Source of the DNA: Cronobacter malonaticus LMG 23826 | Lineage (GTDB): Bacteria; Pseudomonadota; Gammaproteobacteria; Enterobacterales; Enterobacteriaceae | Assembly: GCF_001277215.2 (NCBI RefSeq) | Contig: NZ_CP013940.1 | Coordinates: 3,286,001 to 3,350,000, forward strand | Direction: 5' to 3' | DNA length: 64,000 nucleotides | Part shown: positions 43,267 through 53,749 of the stretch, one piece after another | Layout of the letters: the number at the start of each line of letters is the position of its first letter | Position numbering within the stretch: the first letter of the stretch is position 1 | Made by a program: the position numbers and the translations under genes | Notes under the pieces: generated by a model | Told to the model about the DNA's origin: nothing | The model's input: only the letters and a program-made list of their open reading frames with translations | Databases searched by the model: none

Positions 43267-43430
43267 AGGAGTGGTGTAACAGTGACTGCCAGAGGTGAAA
43301 TTATGCACATTTTAACAAAAGTGACATGAATACCAAGCCCGGCCGCGATTTATCGTGCGCCCATAGGCGGGGATTCAGGTAACGGGCGACGCGCCGGCGC
43401 GAATTTATCCACGCCGACGCGCTTAGCCGA

Positions 43431-44201
43431 TCACGAACGCAGACCGCGCCCGCGGCTGATCAGATACCAGCACAGCAGATAGAACGCGATGATAAAGCAC
43501 GCCAGCACCGCGACGGTAAACAGCAGCGGCACATCGGTTATCCCGAGGAAACCAAAGCGGAAGCCGCTAATCATGTAGACGATGGGGTTCAGGTGCGACA
43601 GCGCCTGCCAGAACGGCGGCAGCAGCGTCAGCGAATAAAACACCCCGCCGAGATAGGTCAGCGGCGTCAGCACGAACGTCGGGATCAGGCTGATATCATC
43701 AAACGTTTTGGCGAATACCGCATTCAGCAGCCCGGCGAGCGAGAACAGAATGGCGGTCATCAGCAGCGTCAGGGCGACAAACAGCCACGAGTGCACATGG
43801 AACGGCACGAAGAACAGCGACACCGCCGTCACCAGAATACCGACGCACAACCCTCGCGCCACGCCACCGCCCACGTAACCGGCGATAATCACATGCGTCG
43901 GTACCGGCGCTACCAGCAGCTCTTCGATATTGCGCTGGAACTTGGCGCTGAAAAATGACGACGCCACGTTCGCGTAAGAGTTGGTGATCACCGCCATCAT
44001 GATAAGGCCCGGCACGATAAACTGCATGTAAGTGAAGCCATGCATTTCGCCGATACGTGAGCCGATAAGATTACCGAAAATAATAAAATAGAGGGTCATG
44101 GTGATGACCGGCGGCACCAGGGTCTGCACCCAGATACGGGCAAAACGGTTCACCTCTTTCGCCCAGATACTTTTCAGGGCGACCCAGTAAAGCTGCATCA
44201 T
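43431..44201 (-). CDS. yadH: YadH, ABC-2 type membrane permease
   Basis: Inner-membrane subunit of an ABC exporter of unknown substrate; 256 residues with six hydrophobic segments and the ABC-2 signature region (YLGGVFYSLTLLPPFWQ near 187-203). Its ATG overlaps the stop codon of yadG by 4 bases, so the two are translated together. Related to DrrB/NodJ-type exporters. The 164-base gap to the yadE-like gene contains nothing I can identify. Confidence 0.92.
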   Translation of the reverse strand: MMQLYWVALKSIWAKEVNRFARIWVQTLVPPVITMTLYFIIFGNLIGSRIGEMHGFTYMQFIVPGLIMMAVITNSYANVASSFFSAKFQRNIEELLVAPVPTHVIIAGYVGGGVARGLCVGILVTAVSLFFVPFHVHSWLFVALTLLMTAILFSLAGLLNAVFAKTFDDISLIPTFVLTPLTYLGGVFYSLTLLPPFWQALSHLNPIVYMISGFRFGFLGITDVPLLFTVAVLACFIIAFYLLCWYLISRGRGLRS

Positions 44202-45124
44202 GCGCGCTCTCCTTGTTTTTCATTCACCAGCGTGACGAACAGCTCTTCAAGACGGTTCGCTTTGTTGCGCATACTCAGCACCTGAACGCCCTGCGCGGTC
44301 AGCTGATTAAAGACGCTGTTAATGCCCTGCTCGCGCAGCACTTCTACCTCAAGCGTCGAGGTATCCACCAGACGATACTGATAACCTTCAAGCTTCGGCA
44401 GCGGACTTTTCGCTGCCAGATCGAGGATAAACGTCTCCGATTTGAGCTTAGAAAGCAGCGATTTCATCGAGGTGTTCTCCACCAGCTCGCCGCGCTGAAT
44501 AATACCGATATTGCGGCACAGCATCTCCGCTTCTTCGAGATAGTGAGTGGTGAGAATAATCGTGGTGCCTTTATCGTTAAGATCTTTAAGAAAGCCCCAC
44601 ATCGAACGGCGCAGTTCGATATCCACGCCCGCCGTCGGTTCATCAAGGATCAGCAGTTTCGGCTCATGCATCAGCGCGCGGGCGATCATCAGACGACGCT
44701 TCATCCCGCCCGAGAGCATACGCGCGCGTTCGTTGCGTTTTTCCCACAGATCGAGCTGATTTAAATACTTTTCGCTACGCTCAATCGCTTCGCGACGCTC
44801 AACACCGTAGTAGCCCGCCTGGTTGACGACGATCTGCTGCACGGTCTCGAAGGGGTTGAAGTTAAACTCCTGCGGCACCAGCCCAAGCTGGCGTTTGGCG
44901 TTAACCACATCCCGTTCCAGATCGTACCCAAACACGCGCACCCGACCGGACGTTTTATTGACCAGCGAGCTGATAATACCGATGGTGGTGGATTTACCGG
45001 CCCCGTTCGGCCCCAGCAGCGCGTAGAAATCTCCCGCTTCGACTTGTAAATCAATGCCGCGCAGCGCCTGTACGCCGCCGGGATACGTCTTTTTAAGCTG
45101 CTCCAGTTCCAGTGCAATGGTCAT
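44198..45124 (-). CDS. yadG: YadG, ABC exporter ATPase
   Basis: ATPase partner of YadH. 308 residues with Walker A GPNGAGKST near 39-47, signature LSGGMKRR, Walker B LLILDEP, and switch histidine in LTTHYLEEAE, which is typical of drug or lipid exporters of the DrrA type. Substrate unknown. Divergent from can. Confidence 0.93.
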   Translation of the reverse strand: MTIALELEQLKKTYPGGVQALRGIDLQVEAGDFYALLGPNGAGKSTTIGIISSLVNKTSGRVRVFGYDLERDVVNAKRQLGLVPQEFNFNPFETVQQIVVNQAGYYGVERREAIERSEKYLNQLDLWEKRNERARMLSGGMKRRLMIARALMHEPKLLILDEPTAGVDIELRRSMWGFLKDLNDKGTTIILTTHYLEEAEMLCRNIGIIQRGELVENTSMKSLLSKLKSETFILDLAAKSPLPKLEGYQYRLVDTSTLEVEVLREQGINSVFNQLTAQGVQVLSMRNKANRLEELFVTLVNEKQGERA

Positions 45125-45164
45125 GAAAGTACAGTCACCTTATTTTCTTGCAGAAGTTGTGTGG

Positions 45165-45193
45165 TTTAAAAAAAAGTTTAGTTGCCCTATATT
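45165..45193 (+). promoter_or_regulatory. Possible promoter of can
   Basis: TTTAAA, a 17-base spacer and TATATT, about 40 bases before the can start. Fair -10, moderate -35. Confidence 0.4.
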
Positions 45194-45232
45194 ACCCGAA
45201 CGCAATTGTCTGGTTACAGGTCGTTAACCTCT

Positions 45233-45895
45233 ATGAAAGATATCAGCACACTTATTAGTAATAACGAAATCTGGTCAAAAATGCTGGTCAAAGAAGACCC
45301 CGGCTTTTTTGAACGTCTGGCGAAGGCGCAGAAACCGCGCTTCCTGTGGATCGGTTGTTCCGACAGCCGCGTACCGGCTGAACGTCTCACTGGCCTTGAG
45401 CCGGGCGAGATCTTTGTTCACCGCAACGTGGCGAACCTGGTTATCCACACCGACCTTAACTGTCTTTCCGTCGTTCAGTACGCGGTGGACGTGCTGGAAG
45501 TTGAGCACATCATCATCTGCGGTCACTACGGCTGCGGCGGCGTGCAGGCGGCGGTGGAAAACCCGGAGCTGGGCCTGATTAACAACTGGCTGCTGCACAT
45601 TCGCGACATCTGGCTGAAACACAACGCGCTGCTGAGCGAGCTGCCGCAGGAAAAACGTCTCGACACCCTGTGCGAGCTGAACGTGATGGAGCAGGTCTAT
45701 AACCTTGGCCACTCCACCATCATGCAGTCCGCCTGGAAACGCGGCCAGAACGTCACGCTGCACGGCTGGGCGTATGGCATTCACGACGGCCTGCTGCGCG
45801 ATCTGGACGTGACCGCGACCGACCGCGACACCCTGGAACAGGGTTATCGCAAAGGCGTATCCAACATCCAGAAAACACACGCCAGCCATAAATAA
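45233..45895 (+). CDS. can: Carbonic anhydrase, beta class
   Basis: Interconverts CO2 and bicarbonate, needed for carboxylation reactions in air. I start at ATG 45233 ([10 protein letters not shown]), giving 220 residues as in E. coli Can; an earlier in-frame ATG at 45182 would add 17 unconserved residues. Zinc ligands C42, D44, H98 and C101 and the catalytic R46 are all present (GCSDSR, HYGCGG). Confidence 0.97.
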   Translation: MKDISTLISNNEIWSKMLVKEDPGFFERLAKAQKPRFLWIGCSDSRVPAERLTGLEPGEIFVHRNVANLVIHTDLNCLSVVQYAVDVLEVEHIIICGHYGCGGVQAAVENPELGLINNWLLHIRDIWLKHNALLSELPQEKRLDTLCELNVMEQVYNLGHSTIMQSAWKRGQNVTLHGWAYGIHDGLLRDLDVTATDRDTLEQGYRKGVSNIQKTHASHK

Positions 45896-45911
45896 GGGCG
45901 AGCGTGACAAT

Positions 45912-45939
45912 AAAAAAGGGGCCAGTGGCCCCTTTTTTG
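45912..45939. terminator. Bidirectional terminator between can and hpt
   Basis: Stem AAGGGGCCA/TGGCCCCTT with flanking A and T runs between convergent can and hpt. Confidence 0.88.
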
Positions 45940-45949
45940 TGCGCCGGAC

Positions 45950-46486
45950 TTACTCTTCCAGCATCACCACGTTGCCGATATACGGTAGATGACGATAGCG
46001 CTGGGCATAATCGATGCCATAGCCGACAACAAACTTATCCGGGATCGAGAAGCCGACATACTCCACTTCCACGTCCACTTCACGGCGCGACGGTTTATCG
46101 AGCAGCGTGCAGATGGCGAGCGATTTCGGCTCGCGCAGGCTCAGGATTTCACGCACTTTGGAGAGCGTGTTGCCGGAGTCGATAATATCTTCGACGATCA
46201 GCACATCTTTACCGCGGATATCTTCATCCAGATCTTTGAGGATTTTGACATCGCGCGTGGAGGACATGCCGCTGCCGTAGCTGGAGGCGGTCATAAAATC
46301 GACTTCATGGGCCACGTGAACCTGACGGCACAGGTCCGCCATGAACATAAAAGAGCCGCGCAGCAGCCCTACCAGCACCATTTCGCTGCCGCTGTCCTGA
46401 TAACGCTCAGTAATCTGACGGCCCAGTTCTTCAACGCGCGCCTTAATTTCCGCCTCGGAAATCATCACTTCAACAGTATGTTTCAT
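45950..46486 (-). CDS. hpt: Hypoxanthine phosphoribosyltransferase
   Basis: Salvages hypoxanthine (and guanine less well) to IMP or GMP using PRPP. The 178 residues match E. coli. The PRPP-binding signature [14 protein letters not shown] is near 98-111 and the flexible-loop SSYGSGM near 69-75. Divergent from gcd. Confidence 0.96.
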   Translation of the reverse strand: MKHTVEVMISEAEIKARVEELGRQITERYQDSGSEMVLVGLLRGSFMFMADLCRQVHVAHEVDFMTASSYGSGMSSTRDVKILKDLDEDIRGKDVLIVEDIIDSGNTLSKVREILSLREPKSLAICTLLDKPSRREVDVEVEYVGFSIPDKFVVGYGIDYAQRYRHLPYIGNVVMLEE

Positions 46487-46613
46487 ATCGCTAACCGTTT
46501 GATTTAAAAATAAATCAGCGTTACCAGCGGCGCCTGCCGCCGGTAACGCTCGATAAGCGGGGCAGTATACCAGTAAAACGCCCGTCCGACAGAAAAGTGC
46601 GAAAAGCTCTTTT

Positions 46614-46629
46614 TGTGATTAAGATCACA
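46614..46629. promoter_or_regulatory. CRP-type site in the hpt-gcd gap
   Basis: TGTGA-TTAAGA-TCACA is a perfect match to the CRP half-sites at 6-base spacing. It overlaps the -35 position of the gcd promoter. Confidence 0.8.
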
Positions 46630-46647
46630 TATGTTAACAACTATAAT
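46619..46647 (+). promoter_or_regulatory. Promoter of gcd
   Basis: TATAAT at 46642-46647 is a perfect -10; the hexamer 17 bases upstream is TTAAGA, inside the CRP site. CRP bound here would cover the -35, so repression by cAMP-CRP is expected, in line with what is known for E. coli gcd. Confidence 0.65.
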
Positions 46648-46678
46648 AACTTGCTACTTAAAAATTAAGAGTGTGGTT

Positions 46679-49075
46679 ATGGCAGAAACAAAAAAGACAC
46701 AATCACGACTTCTCGTGATTCTCACAGCCCTGTTCGCAGCATTATCAGGGCTGTATTTATTGGTTGGTGGTATATGGCTGGTTTCAATCGGTGGTTCCTG
46801 GTACTACCCCATCGCCGGGGTAGGCATGCTGGCGACCGCCTGGCTGCTGTGGAGACGTAACGCTGCGGCGCTGTGGCTCTACGCTATCATCTTATTAGGC
46901 ACGATGGCGTGGGGCATCTGGGAAGTCGGCTTCGACTTCTGGGCGCTGACGCCGCGCTGCGACGTCCTGGTGTTCTTCGGCGTATGGCTGATTCTGCCAT
47001 TCGTCTGGCGTCGCCTCAGCACGCCGTCCCGCGCAGGCGTACCGGCGCTGCTGGTCTCGCTTATCATCACCGCGGGGCTGCTCTTCTGGGCAGGCTTTAA
47101 CGATCCGCAGGAAATCAACGGCACCCTCAGCGCGGACAGCACCCCTGCCGCCGTGAACGGTAGCCAGAGCATTCCTGACGGCGACTGGCCGGCTTACGGG
47201 CGTAACCAGGAAGGCCAGCGTTACTCTCCGCTCAAGCAGATCAACACCGACAACGTTCATAAGCTGAAAGAAGCCTGGGTGTTCCGCACCGGCGACCTGA
47301 AGCTACCGACCGATCCGGGTGAGATAACCAACGAAGTAACGCCGATTAAAGTCGGTGACACCCTGTTCCTCTGCACCGCGCACCAGCGTCTTTTCGCCGT
47401 TGATGCCGCAACCGGTAAAGAGAAATGGCACTTCGATCCGCAGCTGAATACTAATCCGTCATTCCAGCATGTGACCTGCCGCGGCGTGTCGTATCACGAA
47501 GCGACAGCCGCGAACGCCAGCCCGGATGTCGTCGCGGATTGTCCGCGTCGTATTATCCTGCCGGTGAACGATGGTCGTCTGTTTGCAGTGAATGCGGATA
47601 ACGGCAAGCTGTGTGAAAGCTTCGCTAATAAAGGCATTCTGAACCTGCAGACCAACATGCCGGTCACTACGCCGGGTATGTATGAGCCGACTTCGCCGCC
47701 TATCGTCACTGACAAGGTGATTGTGATTGCCGGCGCGGTGACCGATAACTTCTCCACCCGTGAGCCGTCCGGCGTCATCCGTGGTTTTGATATCAACACC
47801 GGTAAACTGCTGTGGGCCTTCGATCCGGGTGCGAAAGACCCGAACGCGATCCCGGCTGACGAGCATCATTTCTCGCTGAACTCCCCGAACTCCTGGGCGC
47901 CGGCGTCTTATGATGCGAAGCTCGACATGGTTTACCTGCCGATGGGCGTAACGACGCCGGATATCTGGGGCGGTAACCGCACGCCGGAGCAGGAGCGCTA
48001 TGCAAGTTCTATCGTCGCGCTGAACGCGTCCACCGGTAAGCTGGTATGGTCTTATCAGACCGTTCACCACGACCTGTGGGATATGGATTTGCCGGCGCAG
48101 CCGACCCTTGCGGACATTACCGTGAAAGGCGAAACCGTTCCGGTCATCTACGCGCCAGCGAAAACCGGTAACATTTTCGTACTGGATCGCCGTAACGGTA
48201 AGCTCGTCGTCCCGGCACCGGAAAAACCGGTTCCGCAGGGTGCCGCGAAAGGCGACTACGTGACGCCGACGCAGCCGTTCTCTGACCTTTCCTTCCGTCC
48301 GAAGAAAGATCTGAGCGGCGCGGATATGTGGGGTGCCACGATGTATGACCAGCTGGTCTGCCGCGTGATGTTCCACAGCCTGCGTTACGAAGGCATCTTT
48401 ACGCCGCCGTCCGAGCAGGGCACGCTGGTGTTCCCGGGTAACCTGGGAATGTTCGAATGGGGCGGCCTGGCCATTGACCCGCACCGTCAGGTGGCGATTG
48501 CCAACCCGATGGCGCTGCCGTTCGTATCGAAGCTTATCCCGCGTGGTCCGGGCAACCCGATGGAGCAGCCGAAAGACGCGAAGGGCACCGGTACTGAAGC
48601 CGGTATCCAGCCGCAGTACGGCGTGCCGTACGGCGTAACCCTGAACCCGTTCCTCTCTCCGTTTGGTCTGCCGTGTAAGCAGCCGGCATGGGGTTATATC
48701 TCCGCGCTGGATCTGAAGACCAACGACGTGGTGTGGAAAAAACGTATCGGTACGCCGCGCGACAGCATGCCGTTCCCGATGCCGTTCCCGGTGCCGTTTA
48801 ACATGGGTATGCCGATGCTTGGCGGCCCGATCACCACCGGCGGCAACGTGCTGTTTATCGGTGCAACCGCAGATAACTATCTGCGCGCGTACAACGTGAC
48901 CAACGGCGAGAAGCTGTGGGAAGCCCGCCTGCCGGCTGGCGGCCAGGCGACGCCAATGACCTATGAAGTGAACGGCAAGCAGTATGTCGTGATCTCCGCA
49001 GGCGGCCACGGCTCGTTCGGTACCAAAATGGGCGACTATATCGTTGCCTATGCTCTGCCGGATGATGCGAAGTAA
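46679..49075 (+). CDS. gcd: Gcd, PQQ-dependent glucose dehydrogenase
   Basis: Membrane quinoprotein that oxidises glucose to gluconolactone in the periplasm and passes electrons to ubiquinone. I start at ATG 46679 (MAETKKTQSR), giving 798 residues (E. coli 796); a frame opens 48 bases earlier without conservation. Five N-terminal membrane helices (to about 140) precede an eight-bladed PQQ propeller with repeated W-docking motifs such as GKLVWSYQTVHHDLWDMD and the PQQ-binding region near 465. No pqq synthesis genes are in this window, so whether holoenzyme forms cannot be told. Confidence 0.96.
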   Translation: MAETKKTQSRLLVILTALFAALSGLYLLVGGIWLVSIGGSWYYPIAGVGMLATAWLLWRRNAAALWLYAIILLGTMAWGIWEVGFDFWALTPRCDVLVFFGVWLILPFVWRRLSTPSRAGVPALLVSLIITAGLLFWAGFNDPQEINGTLSADSTPAAVNGSQSIPDGDWPAYGRNQEGQRYSPLKQINTDNVHKLKEAWVFRTGDLKLPTDPGEITNEVTPIKVGDTLFLCTAHQRLFAVDAATGKEKWHFDPQLNTNPSFQHVTCRGVSYHEATAANASPDVVADCPRRIILPVNDGRLFAVNADNGKLCESFANKGILNLQTNMPVTTPGMYEPTSPPIVTDKVIVIAGAVTDNFSTREPSGVIRGFDINTGKLLWAFDPGAKDPNAIPADEHHFSLNSPNSWAPASYDAKLDMVYLPMGVTTPDIWGGNRTPEQERYASSIVALNASTGKLVWSYQTVHHDLWDMDLPAQPTLADITVKGETVPVIYAPAKTGNIFVLDRRNGKLVVPAPEKPVPQGAAKGDYVTPTQPFSDLSFRPKKDLSGADMWGATMYDQLVCRVMFHSLRYEGIFTPPSEQGTLVFPGNLGMFEWGGLAIDPHRQVAIANPMALPFVSKLIPRGPGNPMEQPKDAKGTGTEAGIQPQYGVPYGVTLNPFLSPFGLPCKQPAWGYISALDLKTNDVVWKKRIGTPRDSMPFPMPFPVPFNMGMPMLGGPITTGGNVLFIGATADNYLRAYNVTNGEKLWEARLPAGGQATPMTYEVNGKQYVVISAGGHGSFGTKMGDYIVAYALPDDAK

Positions 49076-49091
49076 AACCGTATCGGAAAGC

Positions 49092-49120
49092 AAAAAGCCC
49101 CTCATTGAGGGGCTTTTTTT
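49092..49120 (+). terminator. Terminator of gcd
   Basis: Stem AAAAGCCCCTC/GAGGGGCTTTT with an ATT loop and T tract, 16 bases after the gcd stop. Confidence 0.9.
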
Positions 49121-49157
49121 ATGGGTGGGGTTTGTGGAGCGGATTTATTCGGGAACC

Positions 49158-49186
49158 GGTGGGTGCGCTGCGCTTACCCACCCTAC
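49158..49186 (-). repeat. Palindromic repeat, copy 4
   Basis: On the minus strand identical to copy 2 downstream of hemL over the full 29-base unit (GTAGGGTGGGTAAGCG ... CGCACCCACC). Confidence 0.82.
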
Positions 49187-49208
49187 GCAAAAACCAACGT
49201 CTTTATTT

Positions 49209-49237
49209 GTAGGGCGGGTAAGCGCAGCGCACCCGCC
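49209..49237 (+). repeat. Palindromic repeat, copy 5
   Basis: Same 29-base unit with both arms changed together (GTAGGGCGGGT and ACCCGCC), a compensatory pair change that keeps the hairpin. It is inverted relative to copy 4 and lies just after the end of cueO. Confidence 0.82.
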
Positions 49238-49261
49238 GTTAACACTCCGCCCAAACATCCA

Positions 49262-50824
49262 TCACGCCACCGTAAACCCTAACATCATCCCGGTGTCTTC
49301 ATGCTCTAACAAATGGCAATGCGCCATATAGGCATGCTCCGCAGACGCCGCGTAATCAAACCGCACCAGCACTTCGCTACGCGCGCCTTCAACCCACACG
49401 GTATCTTTCCATCCGGCGCGATGCGCGGCGGGCGGCTTGCCGTTCTCGGTCAAAATACGGAACTGCGTACCGTGGATATGGAACGGATGCAACATCATGT
49501 CGCCCTCGCCGGATATGGTCCAACGCTCATATTTGCCAAGCGCCGCCCCAAACGCGGGCGCGTTCATATCAAACGCTTTGCCGTTAATCTTATTGGCGTT
49601 ATGGAAATCGAACCCGTGGCCGCCGTGGTTCATGCCGCCGTGCGACATCTTCCCGTGTCCCATCTGGCCCATCATCTGCCCGTGCGAATTCCCCGCAAGC
49701 GCCTGCTTACCGTAGCGCTTCACCAGTTCATCCATGCCCATCATATCCAGCATCGGGTCCATCATTAATTGCAGCCAGCGCTCCTGGAGCCCGTCGAGCG
49801 AAGGCAGCGCCGGAACCTCCACCAGCTTATCCGGCAATGTTCCCGAGGCGGGCACCACGACAGGCTGAATGCGCACCACCGGCTGCGGTTTATCAAACGG
49901 CGCGACCGTCATGCCCATCTGTGTGACCGGCAGCGTCACGATATCGAAAGGCCGCGCGTCACTGGTATCCACCAGCACTTCAAAACGCTCGCCCATCAGC
50001 ATCGGCAGTTCGGTCACTTTCACCGGCTCCGCCAGCAGGCCGCCGTCGCTGGCGATAACATACAGCGGTCGGTTATCGCTCGCGGCAATTTTCAGCGAGC
50101 GCGCGTTACAGCCGTTCAGCAGACGCAGACGCAGCCAGCCTTTGGGCGGCGTATGCTGCGGATATACCGCGCCGTTGCACAGCAGCGTATCGCCAAACCA
50201 GCCGACGGCGGCGGTCATTACGTCGAGCTGATAATCGACATTGCCGTCGGCAGTGAATTTCTTGTCCTGAATAATCAGCGGCACGTCGTCGACGCCCCAG
50301 ATTTTGGGCAGCATCAGTTGCTGGCTTTCGGTATCGTCGATAAGCACCAGCCCCGCCAGCCCCATCGCCACCTGACGCCCGGTTTTGCCGTGCTGATGCG
50401 GATGGAACCAGCAGGTCGCGGCGCGCTGCTCGGGCGTGAAGCTTACGCTGCGCGTCTGCCCCGGCGCGATAATGCCCTGCGGGCCGCCGTCCACCGCGCC
50501 CGGCACTTCCAGACCATGCCAGTGCACCGTGGTCTCTTCAGCGAGGTTATTGCGGATATTGATATTGACCGGTTTGCCCTGGCGCAGCTTAATCGCCGGG
50601 CCAAGCAGAGAACCGTTATACCCCCAGGTCGTGACATTTTTACCGGCAAATGCGGTTTTGCCGGCCTGAACCGTCAGCTGAATGCTGCTGCGGGCGTCCG
50701 GCATCAGCAGCGCGGGGATGGGCAGCGCGGGTTGCTCTGCGGCAAACGCGGCCCGGCTCCATGTCGGCAGCGCGCTGAGCGCCCCCAGCGCGGCGGTGTA
50801 CTTGATAAACTCTCGGCGTTGCAT
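49262..50824 (-). CDS. cueO: CueO, periplasmic multicopper oxidase
   Basis: Oxidises Cu(I) to Cu(II) and protects the periplasm from copper. I start at ATG 50824 ([13 protein letters not shown]), which begins with a twin-arginine signal (RREFIK); 520 residues against 516 in E. coli. Four copper motifs are intact: HWHG near 100, HPHQHG near 141, HPFHIHG near 445 and the C-terminal [13 protein letters not shown]. The Met/His-rich substrate segment ([21 protein letters not shown], about 380-400) matches the CueO subgroup. A CueR-type promoter lies upstream. Confidence 0.97.
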   Translation of the reverse strand: MQRREFIKYTAALGALSALPTWSRAAFAAEQPALPIPALLMPDARSSIQLTVQAGKTAFAGKNVTTWGYNGSLLGPAIKLRQGKPVNINIRNNLAEETTVHWHGLEVPGAVDGGPQGIIAPGQTRSVSFTPEQRAATCWFHPHQHGKTGRQVAMGLAGLVLIDDTESQQLMLPKIWGVDDVPLIIQDKKFTADGNVDYQLDVMTAAVGWFGDTLLCNGAVYPQHTPPKGWLRLRLLNGCNARSLKIAASDNRPLYVIASDGGLLAEPVKVTELPMLMGERFEVLVDTSDARPFDIVTLPVTQMGMTVAPFDKPQPVVRIQPVVVPASGTLPDKLVEVPALPSLDGLQERWLQLMMDPMLDMMGMDELVKRYGKQALAGNSHGQMMGQMGHGKMSHGGMNHGGHGFDFHNANKINGKAFDMNAPAFGAALGKYERWTISGEGDMMLHPFHIHGTQFRILTENGKPPAAHRAGWKDTVWVEGARSEVLVRFDYAASAEHAYMAHCHLLEHEDTGMMLGFTVA

Positions 50825-50857
50825 CTTCCCGTCCTTATCGTCAACGTGCACCCGTTG

Positions 50858-50888
50858 AGCTTAAACCCTCCCCTTGCGGGAAGGTCAA
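50858..50888 (-). promoter_or_regulatory. CueR-type promoter of cueO
   Basis: On the minus strand TTGACC and TAAGCT are 19 bases apart; this long spacer contains the dyad ACCTTCCC...GGGGAGGGT. Over-long spacers filled by a dyad are the mark of MerR-family promoters, and the dyad matches the CueR operator of E. coli cueO. It predicts induction by copper or silver. Confidence 0.85.
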
Positions 50889-51040
50889 GTGTGACGCCCT
50901 ATAAAAGAATACTGACGGCAGATTTGTGAATAACTACGCGTTCAGAAAGCCACTGGAACCGCCGTCTGCGCGCAAATCTCCTCGTCGCGCCTGAACGAAA
51001 TGTGCTATCGTTGGGTATTGGTTGGCGAGTGGTAGACGTG

Positions 51041-51388
51041 ATGAGAAAAGTAGTCAGGCTAATGTTTCTGGGCTGTCTGTTGGCCTTTTCCACTAACAGT
51101 TTTGCGCTCAGTGAATCAGAAGCGGAAGACATGGCCGACCTGACGGCTGTTTTTGTATTTCTGAAAAATGATTGTGGCTACCAGAACCTGCCGAACGGGC
51201 AGATCCGCCGCGCGCTGGTCTTCTTCGCCCAGCAGAATCAGTGGGATTTAAGCAATTACGACAGCTTTAATATGAAGGCGCTCGGCGAGGACAGTTACCG
51301 CGATCTGAGCGGCATCGCTATTCCTACCGCTAAAAAGTGCAAAGCCCTGGCACGTGATTCGTTAAGCCTGCTTGCCTACGTGAAGTAA
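51041..51388 (+). CDS. yacC: YacC, PulS/OutS-like exported protein
   Basis: The 115-residue protein starts at ATG 51041 with a signal peptide cut near SFAL; the mature part is almost identical to E. coli YacC. It belongs to the PulS/OutS pilotin-like family, whose characterised members guide secretins of type II secretion, though this one has no lipobox. The two mature cysteines (NDCGYQ, KKCKAL) probably form a disulfide. No secretion genes are nearby, so its role is open. Confidence 0.88.
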   Translation: MRKVVRLMFLGCLLAFSTNSFALSESEAEDMADLTAVFVFLKNDCGYQNLPNGQIRRALVFFAQQNQWDLSNYDSFNMKALGEDSYRDLSGIAIPTAKKCKALARDSLSLLAYVK

Positions 51389-51417
51389 TCCCCTCCCCCG
51401 CTCCTTCGCTGAAAGGG

Positions 51418-51437
51418 TGACCGTGCATCCACGGTCA
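51418..51437 (+). promoter_or_regulatory. Hairpin between yacC and speE
   Basis: Perfect 8-bp stem TGACCGTG/CACGGTCA with a CATC loop, 30 bases after yacC and without a T tract. A TATGAT hexamer follows at 51446-51460 and could be the speE -10. It may end yacC transcription weakly or regulate speE. Confidence 0.45.
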
Positions 51438-51496
51438 TAGTTAGCTATGATGTTGCGCCCGTTTTTAAGGGTTGTTAACGAAGGAGGTATCAGCCA

Positions 51497-52363
<867 letters not shown>

Positions 52364-52377
52364 GGAGGTGATAAAAA

Positions 52378-53172
52378 TTGAAAAAGCTGAAACTGCATGG
52401 CTTTAACAACCTGACCAAAAGCCTGAGTTTTTGTATTTACGATATTTGCTACGCCAAAACGGCGGAAGAACGCGATGGCTATATCGCGTATATCGATGAA
52501 CTCTATAATGCCAACCGTCTTACGGAAATCCTGACGGAAACCTGCTCGATTATCGGCGCCAATATTCTGAATATCGCACGCCAGGACTATGAGCCACAGG
52601 GCGCCAGCGTCACGATTCTGGTGAGCGAAGAGCCGGTCGACCCGCAGCTTATCGACAAAACCGAGCACCCCGGCCCGCTGCCGGAAACCGTGGTCGCGCA
52701 CCTCGACAAGAGCCATATCTGCGTACACACCTACCCGGAAAGCCACCCGGAAGGCGGCCTGTGCACCTTTCGCGCCGATATTGAAGTATCAACCTGCGGC
52801 GTGATTTCGCCTCTGAAGGCGCTGAATTATTTAATCCATCAGCTTGAGTCCGATATCGTGACTATCGACTACCGCGTACGCGGCTTTACCCGCGACGTCA
52901 ACGGTATGAAACACTTTATCGATCATGAGATTAACTCGATACAGAACTTTATGTCAGACGACATTAAGTCGCTGTATGACATGATGGACGTGAACGTTTA
53001 TCAGGAAAATATCTTCCATACCAAAATGTTGCTTAAAGAGTTCGACCTTAAGCACTACATGTTCCACACCCGGCCGGAAGAGTTAACCGAAGAAGAGCGC
53101 AAGGTCATTACTGACCAGCTCTGGAAAGAGATGCGTGAAATCTATTACGGACGCAATATCCCGTCCGTATGA
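52378..53172 (+). CDS. speD: SpeD, S-adenosylmethionine decarboxylase proenzyme, TTG start
   Basis: Makes decarboxylated SAM for SpeE. Pyruvoyl enzyme; self-cleavage occurs at K111-S112 ([12 protein letters not shown]), which is present, as is the catalytic cysteine in STCGVISP. The frame begins at TTG 52378, preceded by a near-perfect TAAGGAGGTG site 8 bases away, and gives 264 residues, the E. coli length; no ATG or GTG fits. A rare start with a perfect ribosome site suggests tuned translation relative to speE. Confidence 0.96.
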   Translation: MKKLKLHGFNNLTKSLSFCIYDICYAKTAEERDGYIAYIDELYNANRLTEILTETCSIIGANILNIARQDYEPQGASVTILVSEEPVDPQLIDKTEHPGPLPETVVAHLDKSHICVHTYPESHPEGGLCTFRADIEVSTCGVISPLKALNYLIHQLESDIVTIDYRVRGFTRDVNGMKHFIDHEINSIQNFMSDDIKSLYDMMDVNVYQENIFHTKMLLKEFDLKHYMFHTRPEELTEEERKVITDQLWKEMREIYYGRNIPSV

Positions 53173-53178
53173 TCCTGC

Positions 53179-53198
53179 GCGGCGCAAGGAAGCGCCGC
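53179..53198. terminator. GC hairpin between speD and yacL
   Basis: Stem GCGGCGC/GCGCCGC with an AAGGAA loop between convergent genes; lacks a clear T tract, so termination is uncertain. Confidence 0.45.
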
Positions 53199-53200
53199 CG

Positions 53201-53566
53201 TTATCCGTATTGCGCCAGAAAATCGCGGTACGCCTGCACCACCTGAAGGAAATCCTCAACGCCGCAGAGCGACAGGCTCTCTTCGTCGTAGTAACTCATC
53301 CCTTCTTCCATTTCGTCGCCGGAAAACTCCAGCTGATTGGCGCGCACCATCACTTCTTCGCCATCCAGCCACAGCGTGTATTCATGGCCGGTTTTCTGCC
53401 ATTGCCGCTCGCTGCCCTTGACGTCACGCGCCGCCGCTTCAACTTCATCCAGCAGCGCCAGATTGCCTTTCACCTCTTCGTTGAACCAGTGCCCGAGCGC
53501 TTCGTGGCCCATTGAGAGGCGGACTTTCACCACGCCGGTGATGTCGCGCAAAAATTCATAATCCAT
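53201..53566 (-). CDS. yacL: YacL, UPF0231 family protein
   Basis: Small acidic cytosolic protein, 121 residues (E. coli 120), beginning [11 protein letters not shown]. No catalytic motif or membrane segment is visible; conserved parts include [16 protein letters not shown] and [12 protein letters not shown]. Function unknown. Convergent with speD. Confidence 0.9.
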   Translation of the reverse strand: MDYEFLRDITGVVKVRLSMGHEALGHWFNEEVKGNLALLDEVEAAARDVKGSERQWQKTGHEYTLWLDGEEVMVRANQLEFSGDEMEEGMSYYDEESLSLCGVEDFLQVVQAYRDFLAQYG

Positions 53567-53749
53567 GGTGTTTTCCTCTGGCCGGGCGTCGCCTGGCCGC
53601 TGCTTTGTTTATCTCTTGTTATTATCGCAGCATGAAACGGAAAGAAAAGCGCAGCCGCCGACGAAACAGAAAACCCCCTCGTAGACAAGCCGTTGCATGA
53701 GCTGTGTTACTCTTGGTTTATCTTAAGTGCTGTTGTATTGAGGTTGCCT

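Noticed and set aside
47459..49105. 548-codon open frame on the minus strand
   Set aside because: Antisense to gcd; Arg/His-rich composition typical of the complement of GC-biased codons.
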